Assembly (NCBI GenBank): GCA_024138025.1
Contig: JAMXBD010000696.1
Span: 372,001-436,000 of the forward strand
Source: Combretum micranthum
Lineage: Eukaryota; Streptophyta; Magnoliopsida; Myrtales; Combretaceae
DNA length: 64,000 bases
Reading direction: 5' to 3'
The notes beneath the pieces are model-generated. The model ran no database searches, was not told the DNA's origin, and was given only the letters and a program-made list of their open reading frames with translations. The translations under genes were made by a program, and so were the position numbers. Each line of letters begins with the position of its first letter. Positions within the stretch are counted from its first letter, which is position 1. This document shows, piece after piece, positions 1 through 12,758 of this stretch.

Positions 1-227
1 GGGCAAATATCATGAATAATACATAAACCTTGAGAAAATATATATTTAGTACCTAAAATAAAAGAAATTTACGTGTACACCATGTTAGATGATTGTGTTA
101 GCCAATTTGATGGAAGTATTATTAGCGTATATGAAAAGTTCTTTCATATACTAAATTGATAAATTTCAAAGTTCATGTATGTAATTGTATATTTTGTCAA
201 AATTAGGTACCATTCATGATATTAACA
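1..227. repeat. MITE-like element with inverted ends (family A)
   Basis: The left end (GGGCAAATATCATGAATA...) and the right end (...GGTACCATTCATGATATTAAC) are imperfect inverted copies. Related ends occur at 8306-8643, at 12614/18182 and, more weakly, at 37397-37772. All carry a 'gtacctaaactttg'-like core. There is no coding capacity. The left edge may be cut by the window, so the full length and target duplication cannot be judged. It is probably a non-autonomous DNA transposon; I could not assign a superfamily. Confidence 0.5.
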
Positions 228-843
228 AAAATTATAATAATAAGTTGCTTCCTTCTAACTTTTAAATCCACTTAGATGGACACCATTGGTAAGCCAATAA
301 CAAGCACATCCTACCTAGATTAGAAGTATGCACCTAATGTTTTATCTAATTACTTCATCCTTATTTCATGATACACTCAAATTTCTATTGCTAATCAATA
401 TATGAACCTATTTATTCACTTCATTTAACTTTCCACTCAGACTAATGACAACCTTAGGTTAATCCATGGAGTACCTAGCCTAATCCACAATCTACAATAG
501 GAGTAAGCATCTTACATCTACCAATTAACACTTCTAACTTAAGTCTATCTAATCTAGCTTAAAGCTCATTCATATCAACACAAATATGCATATAAATAGA
601 TACCAAACATAATACAACCAACAATATAGCTGAAGGACGATAGTTACTCACTAAAAAGTAGAAACAAAATAAGCTCTAAACTCACCTACAAACACATATT
701 TAGGATTTTAACTAAAAACGTAGGTCTAGTTTACCAAATCCAAAGTTTACAACTAAACTTCCTTCAAGGTTTAATCCTGCATACATCCCCCAATATGACT
801 ATATGAAGTGGCGTTCAAATGAAACCTAAGTCAAAGAGTCATG
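228..843. other. AT-rich intergenic DNA, nothing recognised
   Basis: No open frame with coding character, no repeat shared with the rest of the window and no RNA gene was seen here. Confidence 0.5.
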
Positions 844-3112
844 GTATCTGTAATATACAGAAAAATATTTTATAAAGAAGGGCAAAGGAATGTCATTTGT
901 TAATTAATGAGAGGAAAATTTTGGTCATTCCTAATAAATGAGATATATAATAAACACCCCTCACATTGATGATGGTCAACAAGTCTTTAAAAATAGTAAA
1001 TCTTCAATAAATTATGATAAAGGGCAAAAGTTGTCATATGTTGAAAAATAAGAGGGTTTTATGGTCCATCCTTATAAGTTTTATTTATGTGTATTGTATG
1101 GCAGGCATATAATACATGAGGTGTTTTTCGTTTCCTGTGCTGTTACAAGAATTGAAGGGTTTCGTATCTTTTCATTTCCTGTGTTGTTACAAGAATTGAA
1201 GGGTCAAAGACTCAAAGGATATTAAATAAGAAGGTTTTATGGTAAAAATTGAAATACAATTGTATTGTGTTCACATGGTAAAGTCTTGATTAAGAATGGA
1301 TTTTGGCAGAAGGCTGCTCAAATTAGATATGAACCTAATGTTTTTCCTAAGCTAAGTTAGCATATATATAGATGCCTTAGCTTATTTTTCTATTCCTTTT
1401 TCTAAGCTTTCGGAAACTTTATGCAGAGCAAGAGAAAAACGTCTTGGTAACTGTTTTCCCTCTCAATCTTTTCATAATCTAAAACCGATTAAATCTTTAA
1501 GATCTATCTATCTATTTGTAAGGAAAACACTATAGAGAATTCATTGGAGAAACCCTGCAATTCTTTGAAGATCCGGTTTTGGGAAATCAAAAGGTTTTGA
1601 TTATCAAACCTAGGAGATTCAAGATCTATAAGAGTTTGGAGAAACCTTAAGGTTGGATTTGAAGATTTATATAGTTTCAATTCGAAGAAAAAGGTAAGAT
1701 ATTTCTTCGTGTTTTGTGATTTTTAGGATTTGATGATTATAAGAATATGATAATTTGGAAGTTATAGCAATTGGGAATAAATTGATTGTGGTTAGGAGAT
1801 TGATTGATTTAAGGTTTTTGTTTCAAATCAAGATCTGCAAGTTCTAGGTAAGTAAAGATCCATCCAATCTTATCATTAAATGAAATTTATTTGTTGTTGT
1901 AAATCGAATTGTTAATTAGAGATTTTATATATGTATGTTGTGAAGGATTGTGGAGATCAAGGAAGATTTGAGGAGAAATTGATGTTAGGGTTTCTATGAA
2001 GTAAAAACAAAATTAACAGGTGAGTTAAGATTTGGTTAGAGTTATGGTATTAGGGTTAGGGTTTGACATCATGATTACAATTGAATTTTAATTGTGACAT
2101 ATATTGATATACAGGAGTATTGTGAGATTAAGGTTCCATTTCCATTAAAGTTTCTGTTTAGTAGATTTGGATTGGAAGCAAATCCAAGTACGTCCTTACC
2201 TTGTTTGTTGCTTGTGCATGATAGGTTTAGAATTTATAACCTAATTAACGAATATACAACGTTAATTGAAATTGAGTGTTGGTTGTGAGTGGTTTCTACT
2301 AGAGTAGAACTCATGGCGAGGCCATGGTGGAGGGTGATCTCTAGTGAGACAACCTGATGATTTTCCTGAGTGGACTCGTGCTTGGAGATGATTTTGATAG
2401 ATTATGATTCGTGCTTTCAAGCTTTGGCTGGGCATGGAAGCTGTATATATGTATATATTATAATATGTGTTTCGGGATCTGAGTTATTCCTGGTTTGAGT
2501 TTTCCTAAACTGTGTTGGTTGCAGGCTAATGAAAAGATAAATTAATTTGTGCTTGTTGCATTAGAAATTATAAGTTATATGTGATATTGTGTTATGTATG
2601 ATCATGTGCATGTGCTTGTGGTTTGGATGTACTGGGCCTTTGTGCTTAATCCTTTATTTTTTTCAGGTACAGGTAATGAGGACGTAGTATTTGATTTATC
2701 TGGTTATGATCTGTACATAGATCATGGGGATGACGATAGCGATGCAGATTACCTTGTTAAGGAATAGATTCAAATATAGATCTATATGAGAAGAATTTTG
2801 AGCTCATTTACAATATTTGGAATTATATTAAGAATTTATATGTTAAAAAGGATTTTTGAAATTTTATGTATTTAAGATTTGTTGGCTTTGGTTTAGCCAA
2901 CATTGTTTGGATCAACAAGATGTTTGAAAAGATTGTTATTTACAGGTTTTACAAGATTTGAACTTTCTATTTTATCCTCTGAGAGATTTATGGAGATTAT
3001 ATTTTATGTGTTTTAAATTGTGGTTTTAGAATGTTATAGCCTTTGCGTGTCCTATTTAAGAGAGGATACGTGGCGGGTTGTAATTGCCAACAGGTTAGGA
3101 CGTTACAGTATC
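844..3112 (+). mobile_element. Solo LTR of a Ty3/gypsy-type retrotransposon (2259 bp)
   Basis: A 5-bp duplication GTATC lies at 844-848 and 3108-3112. It brackets a unit that begins TGTAATATACAG (849) and ends GGACGTTACA (3107), the TG...CA form of an LTR. No primer-binding site, gag or pol lies next to it, so this is a solo LTR left by LTR-LTR recombination. Internal features resemble the LTRs at 9568-12288 and 42439-46110. These are a GTACTGGGCCTTTGTGCTT motif at about 2629, a pyrimidine tract with CAG just after it, and then a short acidic frame ending at a TAG near 2767 that is rich in D and E. The 64-residue open frame at 2094-2288 lies inside the LTR and has no recognisable domain. Family assignment is inference; the ends and duplication are directly visible. 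Confidence 0.85.
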
Positions 3113-3289
3113 AATTTTAATAAGTCCGGGCGATTGTTTATGGAGTCTTGTCAACTGAAACTATTCTTGCCTCCAACAGGTGGTCATTTAGAATAGATTT
3201 TAATATGTTAAAATTTGACTTTTCCAAGTTTAAGCATCAAGTTCCTAAGCTTAAGATCCTCTATTTGATTATTTAACTTAGTCTTTGAC

Positions 3290-5660
3290 CTAAGGATATG
3301 AATATAATCTATATATAAGTAAGAAGAATGAAAGAAATAAGGTTCAAAATATTTATGATTATTAGATTTTGTAATATTTATCAATTGTAGGGTTTTTATG
3401 AATTTAATCGGAGCAATAAAAGGATTTGGATAAAGAAATCCATGAACATGATAGCACTAAAAATTAATTTGAAGTTATTTCTTTAATTGTATCGTACTAT
3501 AACAACACTTGTTATAATCATATGAGTTCTTTGAACAATCAATTAATATGATAGTACAATTAATAAATTCGAACGGTTTAAAAACTAGACAATTGATATT
3601 ACAAAACAATTGTATGATTTCTAGGTTTAAAACTATTGCCATGATTAAAAAAAATCAATAAGATTACAATTTTTGGGAAAAGAATGTCAAAGAGTGATTT
3701 GATTTGGCAACAAAAATACAATACTTAATAATGTATTAATGCTATGTTACAAGCTCATATATAGAAACCCTAGCAACCTTAGTGACATAAGGGTCATATA
3801 ACTCCTATTAACCTAATAAAGAAACCTAATAATTCTAAAATAACTAAGAAAATTGAGGATTATAAATGAGATAAAGCAACTTGCAAATTTCAACAAGATC
3901 GTTAAGCTGCATAATAACCACCACGCTCTTCATTATCACGATTGTCAAAACTGTGATTTTATAATCTACTAGAATGTATAAACTTTTCTTATAATTGTAC
4001 AGAATGTATAGAACCAATAAAATCATACACTTATGATATAATTGGCTATATTGTATAACTTAAAAGGTATAAAATAAAATATTTTGGAACAATAAGTCTT
4101 AAAGCTTCTTAGTATTAACTAGTTCTCAAATTATAACCCAATGACAAACATTCATTTTCCGTAATTTCTCACCATGGTCAATTGGGTTCACAACATCAAC
4201 TATCCGAACACGTTATCACTTATTGAACTTAGAGATATTAATTTTTTTCCCTATATAAGATTGTAAGCAAAATTTCAACCACATATATCTCCACATCACC
4301 TCCTATATTACTCTCTATATCTTCTTCCTCTTTCTCCAAAACTTCCCTTTCACCAACAACCCCAATTGCCACTTCAATCTCATTATCTTTAATTGTAACT
4401 GTAATAACCCCTTATTCTCATTCATAGTTGTAGTAATATATTCCTAAGCGATACTACTAAAATTCCATGCTACTTTTCTCTTAATTTCACACCGTACAAG
4501 CTTTATCTCATATTCATTTGAACACTAATAAATGTCTAGGATCCAGATATCTTGTACACAGACTGCCATCTATTATAACCTTTAAATTCCTTACAAAATC
4601 ATCAATCTTCCATCTATGTTGGTCTCACAACGCATTTATCATTTGTTTATTTCATCAGATCAATGCATCTACCTTTCTCTTTTTTTAATCTCTCCATGTG
4701 TATTATTCTCTTTTATTTTGTTCAATTATTCTCTCCAAATTCAAGCAAAATAACTCAATATCCATAGCCATATAAAAAACTTTAAAAGATAATATTTCTT
4801 TTAACACAAGTCAATAGACTACACCACACACATTACAGCTACCACATTAGATAATAACTTCTATAGATTTAAAATTTCTAAGATCAAGAATTATATACTT
4901 CCCAATAAAGATGATACTTTCATGCTTAAATTCATAAGAATTTTGATCACAAATCTCACCTTGTTGAGTGCATTATTATAACCTTTGTCATTATACCAAA
5001 ATGATAAAGACAAAATCCCTATTTAAGTAAACACAACAAAAGAAAATAAAATTTGGTATTCTTGTGATTTTTGGATTATGTGATTTTTGTGGATTTTAAG
5101 GTCTTTATGAATTAAATTGGGGAAATAAATGGATATTGACAAATTAATTTATGGATACTCCAACACCAAAGATTAATTTGAACTGGTTTGTTTAATTGTA
5201 ACCCTATATGATAGCAAGTTATAATCTAATGAGTTCTTTGAGCAATTATTTTATATGACAACATACATAGATTCAAAGGGTCTAAGAAACTAGACAATTG
5301 ATATTACAAAAAATTGTATAATTCTTAGGTTTGAAATTGTTGGCATGATTCAAGCAATCAATGAGATTAGCGTTTTTGGAAAAATAGTCTTAAAGACAGT
5401 GATTTAATTTGAAAGTAAAACTACCAAATAATGTTGTGCTATAAGTTTATATACTAAAACTTAACCACGGGGTGATAAGAGCCATATAAAAAAAAGGATC
5501 CATCTATTAACCTAATATAAGAAATTAAAAAATAAAAAACCTAATAATAATAGAATAACTAATTAATTAATATTGGAGATAATAACATAAAATAAAACAA
5601 CTTGCAAATATTTCATAAGATCTTCAGATTGCAATAATATGCTTCTCGATCCCGAACATC
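3290..5660 (-). mobile_element. Putative non-coding copia-like element bounded by ~0.6 kb direct repeats
   Basis: The stretch of about 3290-3960 is repeated in the same direction at about 4990-5650, with an offset near 1.7 kb. Shared landmarks include GACAATTGATATTACAAAA (3588 and 5294) and CAACTTGCAAAT (3877 and 5608). On the minus strand each repeat has a TATA-like tract before a leader, typical of a copia LTR. The ~1 kb between them has no coding capacity. A weak initiator-Met-type primer site (TGGTATAATGAC on the minus strand) lies near 4985-4996. Boundaries and duplication are not resolved. The repeats are clearly diverged, so the element is old. A simple tandem duplication is the alternative. 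Confidence 0.5.
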
Positions 5661-8305
5661 TTACATTTGATTTTTATCAATATTAATAGTCCTTAGCCAT
5701 TATTCAACCCACGTCTTCACTTAAGCTATTAAGTTAATTAATCCAATAATGATTTTATCTAATGAAGATAATATGTTCAACGCTATATTTTGTAGTGACA
5801 AATGGTTGAACTATTCCCAATTATGAAACGTCATATTACTATTTTACCCTTATTTTTGTTTCGACTAATTGGTTTATTTCACATTTAGTAAAAAATTTTC
5901 CATTTAAATCTAATTATACTATATATATGTTTAAAACTAGTTGAATTATAATAAAGACTATTAGAAGTTTGATTTTTTCCCTATCAATCAATTTAGTGGC
6001 TGAAGTTTTAGTTGGCCATAAAGGTTGGAAGGTGTACAAACTTTTTTGCTTTAGGAAATTTATTCATTATACTTTTACTTGTAGCAATTTACTGTTCATG
6101 GTAATTTATTGCTCGCTCACTTAGTGTAATTACAATTTCATTACAATCTTATTTCTTAGAAATAGCTACTACGCCATTTAATTCACTGAATAGCGATTCC
6201 ACAATGAATCTATATTATATAAAACATTGAATAGTCATTCTTTATTCAAACATAACCAATTTAATGTTAGAAATATCTTTTTTTTTTTTTCAAAATACCA
6301 CCATTTAAATAAAAAAATAATAAAAAAAATTCCTATTGCAGCTCTATTCCATTCATTTATAATAGGAATTCCATTACAACTTTATTTATTCAGTAAAGTG
6401 AACAAGACATTATTAGTGTTTAATACTTTAGAAGGTCTTCATAATACTTTAGAAAGTCTTCAAACAAGTGTCTTGGTTCTATGGTATCACACACCTCTTA
6501 TAATGTATATGTGACATGTAATTACTAATGGTATTCTAATATGTAACTATAAGAGTAGTAGTTACTTTGAAAACTACTCACTATCTCATCCATGTACTAA
6601 CATATGATTGGTAGTTATGCACTACATATTCATACACGTGATGTGTTTTAACCATTCAATATTTTACCCTTGGTTAAATGCAAAAACAAAATAACAGATG
6701 TTAACTTTAATATTGGTGGTTTTTTTATTATTTTTACTATCAAAACATTAACTCCCATTACTACACCCATTGGCTAAAATCTTCCATGATACAAAAATTT
6801 ATCATATCCATTGGCTCAACTTTGATTCTTGTATTTATCAACTGTAACAACCTATTGTTATATACATATAGATGAAGCCAACATCATCAGGTAATTTATC
6901 TTTTATCACCATCTCTTGACTCATCTTAGTCTCCATTAGTAAATTTTCATCCATTACCACTAATGTGCATTTTGGCACACATTGCATTTGATAGATAGAT
7001 TACATAACCTACATGTTTTGGTCATAAGGGAAATGGTTGCATTGTGGCTTCTAGATGTTTTGCCTATAATAGCTTTGTATCTTATTTTAGGTGGTCTTCT
7101 ATGTTAGTGTGTTTTGTTTGTTTGTAACAGTCATATGTGTGATGCTTTATTTTGCTTTTACTATTTAAGTTCCTTTTTATATTTGAGTATCTCATGTTAA
7201 TTTTGTTTTAATTTTTCAATTATTTATATATATTATTTACATACATATGTTTTTAGAGCTATGCGGTCCCAACTTCATATAAGCAGAATATGACCAAAGG
7301 GGCTATATATGTTTACATATGTAGCAAATGTAATATTATGCAGGTTGACATTGGTGAGTTTGCCTTCAAATTTTTAAGAGCAAAACTAGTTACAGAACAG
7401 AGATACAATGATATTGAGGTCTTAGTCACGACGTTCCTAATACATCTTAGCTAATGGTTTAAGAGTTCAAAATTACAAGAGAAATAATTTTGAATTGTTA
7501 ATGTGTTGTGGAGTTACGGAACCATAGATACATTCATGCGACATGTTGATCACGTTAGTTGGTCTTCAAGAGTTTAAGATTGGTAGAAAAGTTGAAGGTG
7601 TAACAAACCTACAGCGGACTCTAGTGATTTTATCTTAAATTCATCATATCATATGTGCATTGTAATATAAGAATCGCTTTATAAGTCAAATCTGCAAGAT
7701 TTTAGTTAATTATCCACTTGTTGTAATATACATATATTTAATTATGAGAATACTTATGGTAACCAATATTCCATAGGTCACTAGGACCATAAGGGATCAA
7801 ATACCCTACCAAAAGACAATATAAGACAAATCTGGATATCAAAGGAAATATCAACTACTATTAAACAAAATAATTAAAGGTGGAAAGAAAGTTTTAGGAA
7901 AGGATAATCTAGTTTTAAATCTTTTTCTCAACTATGTTTAGCCTATCAAATTCCTAATTATGTACTTAACTTGTAGGGTTTGATCTTCGATGCACTTGAA
8001 ATCCTAAAACATTCTCAGATTTCAATTAACTTGCATAATAAATTGTTAGGAAAAGCAAAGTAAGCTACATCCAGCTTAGTGAAACTAACCTTATATCGTA
8101 CCTTTCAAGTAAAGAATTAACAAGTTATTTGACAATCATATACTATGCATGAGTCAAGCACGTGGATATAACATACACACATGCACACATATATATATAG
8201 TCACCCATAAAATGCATATAGAATGGATTTTTTCTCTTAGGTTGGAAAGTCAATCCATTACACGTCAACTTCAAATGTCTTCATCCTAGGATCATATGCA
8301 TAAAT
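5661..8305. other. AT-rich intergenic DNA without recognised genes
   Basis: No supported gene. A 95-residue open frame at 6227-6514 is low-complexity and has no recognisable domain. It contains a ~20 bp tandem duplication (AATACTTTAGAARGTCTTCA, around 6420-6463). The rest is AT-rich without repeats that I could relate to other parts of the window. Confidence 0.4.
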
Positions 8306-8643
8306 GGGTAAATGTCAAATATGGTACCTAAACTTTGTACAAAAATTCAATTTGCTATCTAAACTTTGAAGTGGTCAATTTAATACCAATTTACCACCTT
8401 CTTAGCATCATTTACTCTATGTAATAACTTAGAAGAGATAGTATATCATTAAATTTTTACTACTTTTAACACTGTTTAGTATTAATATGTTGTTTCTTCT
8501 ACATCAACAAAATAGAAAAAATGGTGTTAATAAGCTTATAAAAATAGTCACAAAAGTTCGGTGGGCTATTTAATTGACTAGTTCAAGGTTCCAGCACCAG
8601 ATTAAATTTTTATACAAAGTTCATGAACCAAATTTGACCTTTT
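8306..8643. repeat. MITE-like element, family A
   Basis: The left end GGGTAAATGTCAAATATGG is answered at the right by AAATTTGACCTTT, and both arms carry the 'aactttgta' core in inverted orientation. It is non-coding and about 0.34 kb. It belongs with the copies at 1-227 and 12614/18182. The exact right edge is uncertain by a few bases. Confidence 0.5.
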
Positions 8644-9567
8644 CCTTACATAAACTATTTCCAAAAAATAATTTTAAAATCATCTAAAGTAGAGACTTGA
8701 GTCACATGGAGATTTAGTTTGATATGATACGAGCAGCTCAACGAGACATTTTATGAAAAGGCTCAAATGTCACCAATATTCAACTTGATGCAACATGGGT
8801 AAGTTTGATGGGGAAAAAGAAAAAAAGCTCGAGTGTCATAGAGGTCAAGCTCGACATGACTTTAAGCAAGTTTAATGAAAATTTTCTAGAAATTTTTTCA
8901 AATTCATTTTGTAAACATAAATCACTTATCATGAAATAGACAAATGGGTACTTAACATGCCTTCAACTACAGTAATTAACTTATCTCCTAGCCTTAAGCC
9001 ATACTACCTAAGCGAGATAGTTCCCATTCTACAGAACAGGGCCCATGTACCATAATATCCCTAATCACAACCTACCCAGTCTATCTCATGATGTTGATGA
9101 CCTTCTGATGATGCAAGTCATGTAATGCATGATTCATTTAAAGTCAACCAAAAAAATGCAAAAAGAAAGAAAAAACCAACCTCTACTTTTATTGGCATTA
9201 AAAAAAGCAAATAACAACTACCACCAATGTGGCAACTATGACAATCCATTTCAATTTTTATGACTCAACTATGTCTGGTTCTCTTCACATTGCCTTTGTG
9301 CATCATTAAAATTATGCATTTAAGGTAACCTACTTTCAAGAAGATTATTGACCACATCTTTTGCCCTATTAGGGAGCATTGGTCATACCATCTAAAAATC
9401 CTATATCTGCCTTCCCCGTACATTGCACATCTAAAGAGTTGTCTTCTAAGATTATTTGAAATAGCCATAATTTTATTATATATTAATGCATGCTAAATTT
9501 GATAATTATATGTGTATGTGTTTGAGTGGATTAGTGTGTTTGTAATGTTGGGTGTGTTATAACATAT
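8644..9567. other. Intergenic DNA, mostly unrecognised
   Basis: The first part (about 8690-8890) has the 'aagctcgagt / caagctcgac' composition of an old repeat also seen near 35440-35700 and 50545-51240. The remainder holds no supported gene. The 67-residue minus-strand frame at 9265-9468 has no recognisable domain. Confidence 0.35.
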
Positions 9568-12288
9568 TGATTAGATAATATGCTATGGTAAATATATCTA
9601 GGTTGATAGTTTATTCATGTTAGAAATTATCATGTTAGTGTTAATTGCTATTGTAATGAATTATATGTGTTGGATTTAAACTTGTTTTAGGCCTGAATTA
9701 GATACTAAACTTAGCAGATTTTTTTTAACCCCTCTTAAGCCCAAACTTAAGTCCAAATCTAAGCCCAAATAAGGCCCAAGCCTTTCCAAATCTACCTCCT
9801 CAAAAGTCAACAATATTAAGATAAACATCAAAGTCTAATTGCATCATTAGACACTCCAAAACAGAACAAAGAAAAAGAAAATTCGTAACTCAAGAAGGCC
9901 AAAAATTTTCAAGACCCAAATCAAGTTTTCTTGGACTCAACACACACAAAAATCCTTCCCCAAGCCTTATATATACATTGAGGTAAGTTTATTTGATGTT
10001 TGAGATGCTTTATTTCCCTCTTAATCCATGAAATATACATGTGTGGTATAATACAAGTAGTTCATATGCTAAATTCTTTTGAGATGTTGTAGGGTTGTTA
10101 GGAAAGCTTTAAAATGCTTGAGTTGTTATAGATAGGTTGTAGTAGGCTCTCATGTGGTTTGGAATTGAAGTGTTGAAGTATGATAAATATTAGAATTGTT
10201 TGGAGCGTGCTAGAGTTGGTGAAAATTGATGAAGAAGAGTTTGATTCTTGTAGAGTAATTGGAGTTGTTTGATATTGTTGAATGAGTATAGAAGTATTGT
10301 TTAGACTTGATATGAGTAGTATTAGCTTTTATGAAGTTTTGATTGAAGTAGAATGTGTAAAAGTTTGATAAAATGAAGTTTGAAAAAACAAGAAAATTCG
10401 TAATTCAAGAGAAACGATGCATCACGGGCGTGATTCAAATCTTGGTAGGCTCGGTTGCATGAATTTCATGAATCACAGGCGTGATTTTGCAAGAAAAAGC
10501 TCTATTTTGGGAAGTTTTCATGAATCACGGGCGTGATTCAAGCCTTGATAGGCTCGGGTTGGGCAAATTTCAAGAATTACGGTCGTGATCCAACTCTTGT
10601 TAGCCTCGGGTTAGTCAAAAACTTTGAAACTCAAAAATCACGGTCGTGATTCTTAGCTCAAAAACCATTTTATGACAACTTTCCAAAAGTCACGACCGTG
10701 ACTCGTGTTTTCCTTGACGCCATACTATTTCGTATTTTAATCATAACTTTTTCATCCGATCTCCAATTGAGGTAATTCAAATTGCGTTGGAAAGATTAAA
10801 AAGAGATCTAAAACTTTTGTGTTTTGAGTTTTTACAAAATAAAAACTTATCAAGGCCGAATTTTCATTTCTTTCCAGCTACTCCATTTTCCAAATAAAGC
10901 TAAAAACTTATGTTTGATAGTTAATGTAATTTTATGATTAATTATTGAACTTGTATGATGTTGTATGATGATTGTATGATACATATAAGTCATATTATGA
11001 CTTGAATGATTTTAATCAAGATCATATGATTTCCTAAGCTTTAAACTAGTAGATATAAGCTTAGCTTAGTATAGTATTGTTAATATGATTTGATTTATGT
11101 GAAACAGAGATAGATACTCGGTTAGAGACCCTCTTTTGAATTCCGAATCAAATCAGGTACATAATACTTTGATTGATTGTTTCTTAGAATAGGCATATAC
11201 CAAATTGATTTTAGTCGAAGATTAATAAGAGATATTGAAATTGGTTGTGCTTTACGTCGTTAAATTTGGAACCGGGAAGCGACAACCTTATCATGATGCA
11301 ATGGCACGGTAGTCTAGGCACTTAGCCCAATTCTTTGTCATGATGCAATGACTCAAATCCATAATGTAATGGTGATTTCTATTATTGGCTAAATGGGTAG
11401 CTAATAGGGTTAACTGTATCGGTATATCCTCTACTTAGGCTCGGAAAGAAATAATATGTTTTAGTTCATAGGTATAGGACCGTTAAACTAATTGATATTA
11501 TAGACCGGATAAGTGGATTATATAAAGAGTGTGAACCTTAGATGAAGTTATCGTTCTCTATCGGTTAGATATAGGAGATATAGGTATCCAGTCTATCTAT
11601 ATCAACCCCCTGAGCAGCTGCTGTTACTCAGGACCCTAGAATTCCCAAGCTTGAGTCGGAGTTTGAATACTCCAGTGTTGTTCTATTCACTTAACTAAAA
11701 GATAATGAAGTTGTGGTGATTTATTGCATTGTATTTAGTTAAGTGAGCATTGCATATGTATTTGCTTGCATTATTGTGTACTGGGCCTTTGGCTCATGCT
11801 GCTATCTTGCAGATGACTTTGATGACGAGCTCTATGACGATATGGGCTATGGGAATGATTGGGAAGACTCTATGGATGACTAGGAGAGAGGCCTAGTATA
11901 TGCTTAGGATCCTTTTTTATGTAAAATTTTGTGAAGTGTTTAGGCTTATTTATTATGCCTTAGAATGTATTTTGAGTTGAATTGTATTTGTAATATAGCT
12001 GGGTTGTAAGTGAGATCTCTATGTTATATGATCCTTAGGAAGTTGTAATGTATAAATATATTGTATGACTTGTATATAGTTAAGAACCCACTACTTATGT
12101 AGTGGTAATGTTTCTAATTCAAAGCATATGAATGTTATATCTGTTTTAAACAGGTAGCCATTACAAACATTTTTTTTAAGACGACCTTACGTATAATACT
12201 TGAATATTGTTCGTAGTATTTGGGTATTATGTGTGGTTGGGAGATTTGGCACACTTAATAACTGGGTCAAGTGGGCCGGGTCTTTACA
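9568..12288 (+). mobile_element. Solo LTR, same family as 42439-46110
   Basis: The right end GGCCGGGTCTTTACA (ends 12288) matches the terminus of the 42439-46110 LTR. So do several internal blocks: the palindrome array at 10421-10703, the block CCCCCTGAGCAGCTGCTGTT near 11606, GTACTGGGCCTTTGGCTCAT near 11778, and the region with repeated 'catgatgcaatg' near 11290-11370. After a TTGCAG acceptor-like site, an acidic frame beginning DDFDDELYDDMGYGND runs to a TAG at 11881. There is no gag or pol. The left edge is uncertain: TG at 9568, flanked by ATAT on both sides, is the best candidate, giving about 2.7 kb. This copy lacks roughly 0.8 kb of the middle present in the other copy. Confidence 0.7.
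10421..10703. repeat. Six-unit array of an imperfect palindrome in an LTR
   Basis: Units related to AATCACGGGCGTGATT start at 10421, 10471, 10523, 10575, 10636 and 10688. Spacing is about 50-60 bp. Spacers also repeat (a 'ggctcgggttgggcaaatt'-like phrase). The sixth unit is a perfect palindrome, AGTCACGACCGTGACT with its centre swapped. The same six units in the same order occur in the opposite-strand LTR copy at 44812-45095. Confidence 0.85.
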
Positions 12289-12613
12289 ATATTGCATGCA
12301 CAAGAAGTTAGCAACACACTTAGCATCCCATACCTACACCATGGGTTACCTCCATTACTATCGTCATCAAGTAGAGAAAAAGATATTATAGGAGATGAAT
12401 GTTGGTTGCATTGATATCCACTACAACTTGATTTGGTAACCATGTTGTTCGGTGAATTTTCATCAATTACTCCACTTTAGATTGATATAAGGGAGCAATT
12501 TCATGCAATTGGAAACTTTAGGGGTTGGGGAAAACTCATGTATACAGTCATTTTATTATAGGATGAGGTCAACCTTTATATTTGATAATTGTTCAAGCCC
12601 ACATATAAATAAA
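12289..12613. other. Short intergenic spacer, nothing recognised
   Basis: It lies between the solo LTR and the MITE that holds the chromovirus. No gene or repeat relation was seen. Confidence 0.4.
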
Positions 12614-12758
12614 AGGTTTGATATCATGAATAGTAACTAAACTTTGGTAAAATGCAATTAGGTACCCGAAGTTTAAAATTATTTAATTTAGTACATAAAC
12701 TTTGAATTTGATCAACTTTGTACATAAAACTTTGAAATTGGTAAATTTAGTACTTAAA

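Noticed and set aside
2094..2288. 64-residue open frame as a small gene
   Set aside because: It lies wholly within a solo LTR with a defined duplication and has no domain.
6227..6514. 95-residue open frame as a gene
   Set aside because: Low-complexity, AT-driven composition (runs of F, K and I), a short tandem duplication inside, and no recognisable domain or splice context.
10421..10703. CRISPR-like array (regular repeats and spacers)
   Set aside because: The repeats are imperfect palindromes in a plant LTR, the spacers are themselves repeated, and there are no cas genes.
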